Positions 7,151-11,807 of a stretch of DNA of 11,807 nucleotides are shown piece by piece. Position numbers and translations under genes: made by a program. Where the stretch lies: NCBI GenBank assembly GCA_045654565.1, contig JAZONP010000210.1, positions 1 to 11,807 on the forward strand. Direction: 5' to 3'. The notes under the pieces were generated by a model that saw only the letters and a program-made list of their open reading frames with translations, ran no database searches and had not been told where the DNA came from. Origin of the DNA: UBA1189 sp045654565. GTDB taxonomy: Bacteria; Bacteroidota; Bacteroidia; Bacteroidales; Bacteroidaceae. Each line of letters opens with the position of its first letter. The stretch's first letter is position 1.

Positions 7151-9966
7151 TTCCATAGGAATTTCACTTTTATGGGTGAATATTCATCTACAATCTCAAC
7201 TACGTAGGTGCCTGCAGGCAGTGCGGCGAGAGGGATCATGCAATCAGCATCGGCAATCTCCTCTGCCAACACGAGACGTCCGGCAGCATCGGTGAGCATG
7301 GCCACCTTACCTGCTGCGTTCATGACATGCAGGCCACTGGCTTCGATAGTCACCTGTATACTTCCCTCAGGCTGTGCGATACCGGTAGTTGCACCTACAA
7401 ACAGCCTGCTCGAACCGACATTGCATGAGAGCATGTTCATCGATGCATCCACAAGGACAACATTCTCCGGCTCTATGACATACACGCCCTCGGGCATGTT
7501 AACAGGCAGTGTGGCTTTCACAGCGAGTGTTCCAGGCACAGCGCCCAGCGACATAGAGTAGGCAAGCAGTGTATAGGTGTTGTCCTCAGCATCCGCCTTA
7601 CGGCCTACGACCAGACCCTTCGTTGCAGAGGTCAGCTCTACGCCTTCGGGCATGGTGACATCAAACTGCACTCCGCTCACGACTTTTTCCGCCGAGAGGT
7701 CAAAGCGCATCATCACCTCTGAGGTCTTCACCGCATGAGCATCCACACCGGTAAGCGCATTCACAGCACTGATGCGCTGCTGCACACGGCTCTGTGCGGC
7801 TCTGGCTTTCGCTGCAGCCCGATCGCCCAGGATGATGCCACTGACACCGACAATGTCGACTACATTCACCTGCTTGTCGCCATTGATGTCGGCAGTAGCC
7901 AGGGTGTAGGTGGGGAACATACGGCCGTAGATGAGGTCGACCTCGCAGAGGACATCCATCACATCGATCGTCTCGTCCTTGTTCACGTCGCCCAGCAGCA
8001 ATGACAATGCTCCGGGTTCGCGCAGCTGCAGTGTGGTCACCGCCTCATTGGTGCATCCGTTATTGTCGGCATACACATAGCTGAGTCGGTAGTTGCCCAC
8101 TCCATGTCGACTGGGTTGGAAGAACTGAGTCTCCACACCATCCACATAGTAGGTGCCTCCCTCGGGCATGCCACCCTTGAGTATGACATCCTTCTCGCTC
8201 GTGTAGAGTGGGAAGTAATGAGCTATAGACACCTCGGGCAACGGAGTCACGCGGATGGCGATCTGCGATGACAGGGCATTGTCGACCGCTGCACAGGGAT
8301 TCGATGAGATGACGCGCACCTGCACCTTATCGTTATCATAGAGGTCGCCTATCATCAGTGTATCCACTGTGGTGATGGCCACCACCTCATCATTGACGAG
8401 CCACTCATACTCGGGATGGTCACCGGCATTCGTAGCCGTGGCCTGCAGGCGTATGGCACTGCCCTCGCACATCGTCTTGCTCGATGCGGCGAGAGTCACC
8501 TTCGGTGCATCGGTGGGCAACACCACGATAGGCACATAGCACGTCGTAGCACAATCGCCCACGGTCTTCACGCTGAGCGAAGCCAGGTAGGTGCCCGCCT
8601 TCGCGTAGCTGTATACAAAGGCACCGCTGGCTTGCGAGTCCTCCTTGCCGTCGCCGTCCATATCCCAACTGTAGGTGGTGGCTTCGGTAGCGCCCTCGGT
8701 ATTGTTGTACACGATGAACTGCTCGCCTACGCATACGGTATCGTTGGAGAATTCGATCTGCGGATCGGCATTCATGCAGAGTTCATACATGTAGGTCGCA
8801 CTCCATATGCCATTGGATGCCAGTGCACGTACATACAGTACATGTGTGCCATAATCTGTGGGAGCATCAATCTCTGCAGCATCCACAACCGATGGCGACT
8901 GCCCGGTAAAGGGTAGCTCGAAGCCCATGCCATAGCCCGGGTCTTCGTCCCAGTAGCCCTCGATGCGCTCGATGGTGACTACCTCATCATCTGCCACCAC
9001 TACATAGTACCACGCGGTGCCCGACCATTGGTCACCCGTAGCAAAACGCATACCCAAGAGATGAAGGCCATTGCCCAGTGCGTCGGTCGGGATCTCCATG
9101 TGAACCATAGCTCCGCCATCGGCCTCTACTATAGCCTGCTGGGTAGCATTGCCCATGCCGGGGTCGGTGTCCCAGAAGTACTCCATCTTAGTAATATGGC
9201 TTACCGACGGGTCGGCCTTCACCAGCGTATACCACATGGTAGTCGAGTAGTACTCTTCACCGCTTCCGTCCTCTTCGCTCATGGCGCGTATTCCCAGCAG
9301 GTGGACTCCATTGTCCAGTCCTTCGGTAGAGAGCGTAAAGACTGCCTCACCTCCAGCTGCATCCACCATGGTGCCGTTGCCCGCACCGGGGTCGGTGTCC
9401 CAGAAGTATTCCACCTTGGTGAGCCGGCTTGTCGTCGGGTCGGCCTTCACCAGCGTATACCACATGGTGGGCGAATAGTACTCTTCACCGCTTCCGTCCT
9501 CTTCGCTCATGGCACGTATTCCCAGTAGGTGGACACCATAGCCCAGCGCTTCGGTAGAGAGCATAAAGGTTGCTTCACCTCCGGCTATATCCACCGCGGT
9601 GCCGTTGCCCGCGCCGGGGTCGGTGTTCCAGAAGTATTCCACTTTTGTGAGCCGGCTTATCGTCGGGTCGGCTTTTACCAGCGTGTACCACATGGTAGGC
9701 GAATAGATATCTCTATCCTCCTCGTTGTGTTCACTAATGGCCCGTATTCCCAGCAGGTGGACACCATAGCCCAGCGCCTCGGTGGAGAGCGTAAAGGTCG
9801 CCTCACCACCTGCAGCTGCTACCATGGAGCCGTTACCCATGCCAGGGTCGGTGTTCCAGAAGTATTCAAACTTGTCCTGTGCCCGCGTTGCGACACAGAG
9901 CATGAGGGTCAAACACATCATCCACCACCGGGCACTATGCTTCGGGGTTGGATGTGTGTTATTCAT
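7147..9966 (-). CDS. Secreted multidomain protein: five YFWxTDPG repeats, PKD, Ig-like, dockerin-like, cohesin-like and probable T9SS C-terminal tail
   Basis: 939 aa, middle gene; its ATG overlaps the upstream stop by 8 bp (ATGAATAA). A signal peptide ends VATRA at 29. Five repeats (about 31-104, 108-182, 184-258, 260-332, 334-402) share YFW-D/N-TDPG-x-GN and later GVHLLGIRA; the fifth is divergent (GYWDEDPGYG). A PKD domain follows (about 402-482, with YSWDMDGDG), then an Ig-like region (485-575) with cysteines and an SprB-like beta region (576-648). Residues 656-714 carry two calcium-loop dockerin-type motifs with D at positions 1, 5 and 12 (D660-N662-D664-D671 and D693-N695-D697-D704). A cohesin-like domain (735-858) resembles the one in the next gene. 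The C-terminus (LTDAAGRLV, LPAGTYVVEI, KVKFLWK) fits a type A T9SS sorting domain. The likely role is a surface scaffold or adhesin; no enzyme motif is seen. The dockerin is internal rather than terminal, which is unusual. Confidence 0.9.
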   Translation of the reverse strand: MNNTHPTPKHSARWWMMCLTLMLCVATRAQDKFEYFWNTDPGMGNGSMVAAAGGEATFTLSTEALGYGVHLLGIRAISEHNEEDRDIYSPTMWYTLVKADPTISRLTKVEYFWNTDPGAGNGTAVDIAGGEATFMLSTEALGYGVHLLGIRAMSEEDGSGEEYYSPTMWYTLVKADPTTSRLTKVEYFWDTDPGAGNGTMVDAAGGEAVFTLSTEGLDNGVHLLGIRAMSEEDGSGEEYYSTTMWYTLVKADPSVSHITKMEYFWDTDPGMGNATQQAIVEADGGAMVHMEIPTDALGNGLHLLGMRFATGDQWSGTAWYYVVVADDEVVTIERIEGYWDEDPGYGMGFELPFTGQSPSVVDAAEIDAPTDYGTHVLYVRALASNGIWSATYMYELCMNADPQIEFSNDTVCVGEQFIVYNNTEGATEATTYSWDMDGDGKEDSQASGAFVYSYAKAGTYLASLSVKTVGDCATTCYVPIVVLPTDAPKVTLAASSKTMCEGSAIRLQATATNAGDHPEYEWLVNDEVVAITTVDTLMIGDLYDNDKVQVRVISSNPCAAVDNALSSQIAIRVTPLPEVSIAHYFPLYTSEKDVILKGGMPEGGTYYVDGVETQFFQPSRHGVGNYRLSYVYADNNGCTNEAVTTLQLREPGALSLLLGDVNKDETIDVMDVLCEVDLIYGRMFPTYTLATADINGDKQVNVVDIVGVSGIILGDRAAAKARAAQSRVQQRISAVNALTGVDAHAVKTSEVMMRFDLSAEKVVSGVQFDVTMPEGVELTSATKGLVVGRKADAEDNTYTLLAYSMSLGAVPGTLAVKATLPVNMPEGVYVIEPENVVLVDASMNMLSCNVGSSRLFVGATTGIAQPEGSIQVTIEASGLHVMNAAGKVAMLTDAAGRLVLAEEIADADCMIPLAALPAGTYVVEIVDEYSPIKVKFLWK
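8761..9876 (-). repeat. Tandem coding repeats of about 228 bp (YFWxTDPG units)
   Basis: Five head-to-tail units run right to left: 9876-9655, 9645-9421, 9417-9193, 9189-8971 and 8967-8761. The first three are close at DNA level (for example, the gggtcggtgt-cagaagta block recurs), the fourth has lost part of the acidic loop EEDGSGEEYY, and the fifth is strongly diverged. The gradient from the N-terminal end suggests recent duplications near the start of the gene. Confidence 0.88.
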
Positions 9967-10942
9967 ATTGGTTCTTTGCTTTTACGGTTACAGTAATCTT
10001 ATTGTCGGTAGGATGATTGGGCACGATAGCATCATAGATGTAAGGAATGTTCTTGGGACGGCACGACATCACGTAGGGATACAAGCCGGCGAAGGGGCCA
10101 CAGTCGTTGCCACCGTAACCCGCACCCTTGGCAGGGCTGTCCTCCTTCAGGCGGTAGCGCTCATCATAAAGACCTTCATTAACAAACACATCAGCTACAG
10201 TAGCACCGACGTATGCGTTTGAAGGATGGTCGGCATATACATGGTCGGCATCGTTGCTCAAGATATTACCCTTGATGTCGTTACCATAGGATGGATCAGT
10301 TTGGTAGAGGGTATTATTTACATTTTCCGGATAGTAGTCATATGTATTTATGATGATGTTATCAACAATAGTGCATCGAGTAGTGCCAACGAAAGTACTA
10401 TTGTTGGAACATACGATGGCATTGTTTCTCATGATTCCACCTTCACTCATGCTGACCGGCCCCAATATGATATTATTGTATAGACGAGCATTGGACCCCA
10501 AACTAACTCGTGAAGTTATATAACAACTGGCAACAAGCATGGGAGCACTGGCACTGACGTAACCAATTTTACAGCGCACAACCTCTACGTTTTTGTAGGT
10601 ATCCCTACTTGCGTAAAGGTAGCCTTGAATATGCACACCCGTCACCACCACATCGCTACATAGTATGTCTATACCTTGTACCGACGACTCCATTTCACTG
10701 CCCCCCAAGTTAAAGCCAGTACCGATGATGGTAACACCCTTGTAGACTTTCTGGTCTCCTGTCAGGTGGCATCCCGGGTCGAGATAGAGAACGTCGCCAT
10801 CCTTTACATCGGCACTCGCCGTAGCATCGGTGATGCTGGGGAAGTCCGCCTTCGCTTCGGGGATATTGTTAATACGCCAGTTTCTTGCCTGCATGGCACC
10901 ACTGAGCAGCACTGCGGCTGCGAGAAAGAATAACTTTTTCAT
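9959..10942 (-). CDS. Secreted right-handed parallel beta-helix protein
   Basis: 327 aa, first gene of the operon. A signal peptide, MKKLFFLAAAVLLSGAMQA, is cleaved after about residue 19. Residues 45-230 read as short beta-strand rungs rich in V, I, N and G (VVVTGVHIQG, LYNNIILGPVS, MRNNAIVCSN, CTIVDNIIIN), the pattern of pectin-lyase-like beta-helices. The tail has the SPAKGAGYGGNDCGPFAG segment that commonly closes such proteins in Bacteroidota, and the last ten residues (VTVKAKNQYE) look like a beta-strand. No complete polysaccharide-lyase catalytic triad can be assigned by eye, so it may be a binding or structural protein rather than an enzyme. Its stop overlaps the next start, so it is probably made together with the two larger proteins. 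The start is supported by the signal peptide immediately after the ATG. Confidence 0.88.
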   Translation of the reverse strand: MKKLFFLAAAVLLSGAMQARNWRINNIPEAKADFPSITDATASADVKDGDVLYLDPGCHLTGDQKVYKGVTIIGTGFNLGGSEMESSVQGIDILCSDVVVTGVHIQGYLYASRDTYKNVEVVRCKIGYVSASAPMLVASCYITSRVSLGSNARLYNNIILGPVSMSEGGIMRNNAIVCSNNSTFVGTTRCTIVDNIIINTYDYYPENVNNTLYQTDPSYGNDIKGNILSNDADHVYADHPSNAYVGATVADVFVNEGLYDERYRLKEDSPAKGAGYGGNDCGPFAGLYPYVMSCRPKNIPYIYDAIVPNHPTDNKITVTVKAKNQYE

Positions 10943-11520
10943 AACTTTACAGATTTTAGTTAGACATAGTATTTAATTGTAAAACATTTCTTTTCTTTCA
11001 TGCTCGTTCATTTCCCCTGACAGACACTGGAAGACATAAAAAAAGACGCGGGAAAAACCTCCTTGCTTATCCCACTCATCTGGCCTTCGCATTGCCTTTC
11101 CGTCGAGATAAGCAACTCAGCCAGCCCACGCCAATCGCGTATTATAAATAATGTATACCACACAACTGTTCTCCATAAAGGGAACACCAATGGCATACGG
11201 GTATAATACACCCCTGCGTGAACGCTTCGTTGCGATATCTTCCGACGGAATCAAAGTTGCGAAGTTCGATGAGTCGAAGATAACGTTCAGAAAACGTCCA
11301 TTTCCTGCCCCTCAGCGAGGCTCGTTGCCGACGCGAAGCCTGCGGTGAGCGATGCGCTTTCAGAGCACGGAATCCACCATGTCTTGACCCACCCATCCCA
11401 TGCGAGCTGGCTGAATCGCAACAAATGTAGTAATTATTTGTGATAATTCACGGATAATTCATGAAAATTTATGTTTTAAAGAAAAACACGAAACGACGTT
11501 CGCCGCCGTAGGGGCTAAGA
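10943..11520. other. Long upstream region without a convincing gene
   Basis: About 580 bases ahead of the operon. The 60 bases next to the start codon are AT-rich and should hold the operon promoter, but I find only weak matches (for example TACTATGT near 10967 on the minus strand) and no clear -33 TTTG. Two short overlapping frames exist on opposite strands (11151-11348 on plus, 11142-11396 on minus); neither shows a recognisable domain or a start signal I trust. Bases 11310-11352 contain an imperfect GC-rich palindrome (AGGCTCG facing CGAAGCCT). The rest is AT-rich. Confidence 0.45.
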
Positions 11521-11570
11521 AAATGACACGAAACGTTCTGGACAACATCTACATTGTTCCCTAATTTTTT
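11521..11570. repeat. Right-end fragment of the palindromic repeat element
   Basis: These 50 bases match 2781-2830 with two differences, including GGACAACATCTACATTG and the following CTAATTTTTT. No matching left terminal repeat is seen within 200 bases upstream, so this copy is truncated. A further decayed right-end piece, AACTGCTATATTAT, lies at 11625-11638, directly before the next full element. Confidence 0.7.
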
Positions 11571-11651
11571 AACTTAGATAGTTGGAAAAGTCATAGAAAA
11601 CAGGATAACAGAGATCTCAGGGTAAACTGCTATATTATCTTCTTATTTTTT

Positions 11652-11807
11652 GGCAATAATATAGATGTTGTCCAATATTCAAAATCCTCAGCGATGGTGT
11701 CATCCTGACAGAACGTAGTGTCGGAAGGATCTCGCGCTGGGACTTTACCAGGACACTTTGCGAGATGCTTCACGATGTTCAGCATGACACGAACTGGGCT
11801 TTGGACA
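11652..11807. mobile_element. Second copy of the MITE-like palindromic element (cut by window edge)
   Basis: It begins at 11652 with GGCAATAATATAG and GTTGTCC (left terminal repeat to 11673), after a run of six T. The inner arms are clear: GTGTCATCCTGA (11698-11709) faces TTCAGCATGACAC (11778-11790), and GGATCTCGCG (11727-11736) faces TTTGCGAGAT (11757-11766). The last five bases, GGACA, start the right terminal repeat, so the rest lies beyond the window. This copy lacks about 30 bases that the 2834-3036 copy has in its right inner arm. Confidence 0.68.

Noticed and set aside
8416..9996. Several plus-strand frames (up to 166 codons) opposite the YFWxTDPG gene
   Set aside because: They are antisense shadows that repeat with the minus-strand units and show no protein family features.
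10943..10990. Operon promoter with TACTATGT as -7 box
   Set aside because: It deviates from TAnnTTTG and has no TTTG at the right distance, so it is too weak to list as a promoter.
11008..11211. 67-codon minus-strand frame
   Set aside because: It has a mixed hydrophobic sequence without a family match and lies in AT-rich upstream DNA with no ribosome-binding context.
11142..11396. Two opposed short frames (84 codons minus, 65 codons plus)
   Set aside because: They overlap each other, lack domains and start signals, and I cannot choose between them; left as unannotated intergenic DNA.

Overview
The window looks like the chromosome of a Bacteroidota bacterium, most likely a gut or rumen Prevotellaceae. 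This rests on the families seen: secreted proteins with Sec signal peptides, GlyIle/Tyr-rich C-terminal tails typical of Prevotella exported proteins, a probable type IX secretion (T9SS) tail, PKD, dockerin-like and Listeria-Bacteroides repeat domains, and a TAnnTTTG-type -7 box. The genus is inferred. All convincing genes lie on the minus strand, so transcription runs right to left. No tRNA, rRNA, CRISPR array or transposase gene is visible.

Layout, in transcription order. Bases 10943-11807 are non-coding as far as I can tell, and their right end holds copies of a palindromic repeat element. Next comes a tight three-gene operon (10942 to 3344). It encodes a right-handed beta-helix protein (327 aa), a multidomain protein with five YFW-x-TDPG repeats plus PKD, Ig-like, dockerin-like, cohesin-like and T9SS-tail regions (939 aa), and a giant repeat protein (about 1268 aa) with a cohesin-like N-terminus, eleven 61-residue Listeria-Bacteroides repeats, a discoidin-like domain and a beta-trefoil-like domain. 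The successive genes overlap by 8 bp and by an ATGA stop/start, which suggests translational coupling. A perfect 16-bp hairpin lies 11 bases past the last stop codon.

Bases 2672-3343 are intergenic and hold the hairpin, a short tandem repeat, a second hairpin and a nearly complete 203-bp copy of the same palindromic element beside a shortened one. Last is a GH27 alpha-galactosidase-like enzyme (from 2671 leftwards) with carbohydrate-binding modules. It has its own probable -7 box and is cut by the left window edge.

The GH27 enzyme is the only clear enzyme here and would release alpha-linked galactose-type sugars outside the cytoplasm. The operon proteins look like a co-produced surface assembly for adhesion or glycan binding. 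A dockerin-like region in one protein and a cohesin-like region in the next raise the possibility that they bind each other, but this is inference. There is no SusC/SusD pair, so this is not a classical polysaccharide utilisation locus within the window.
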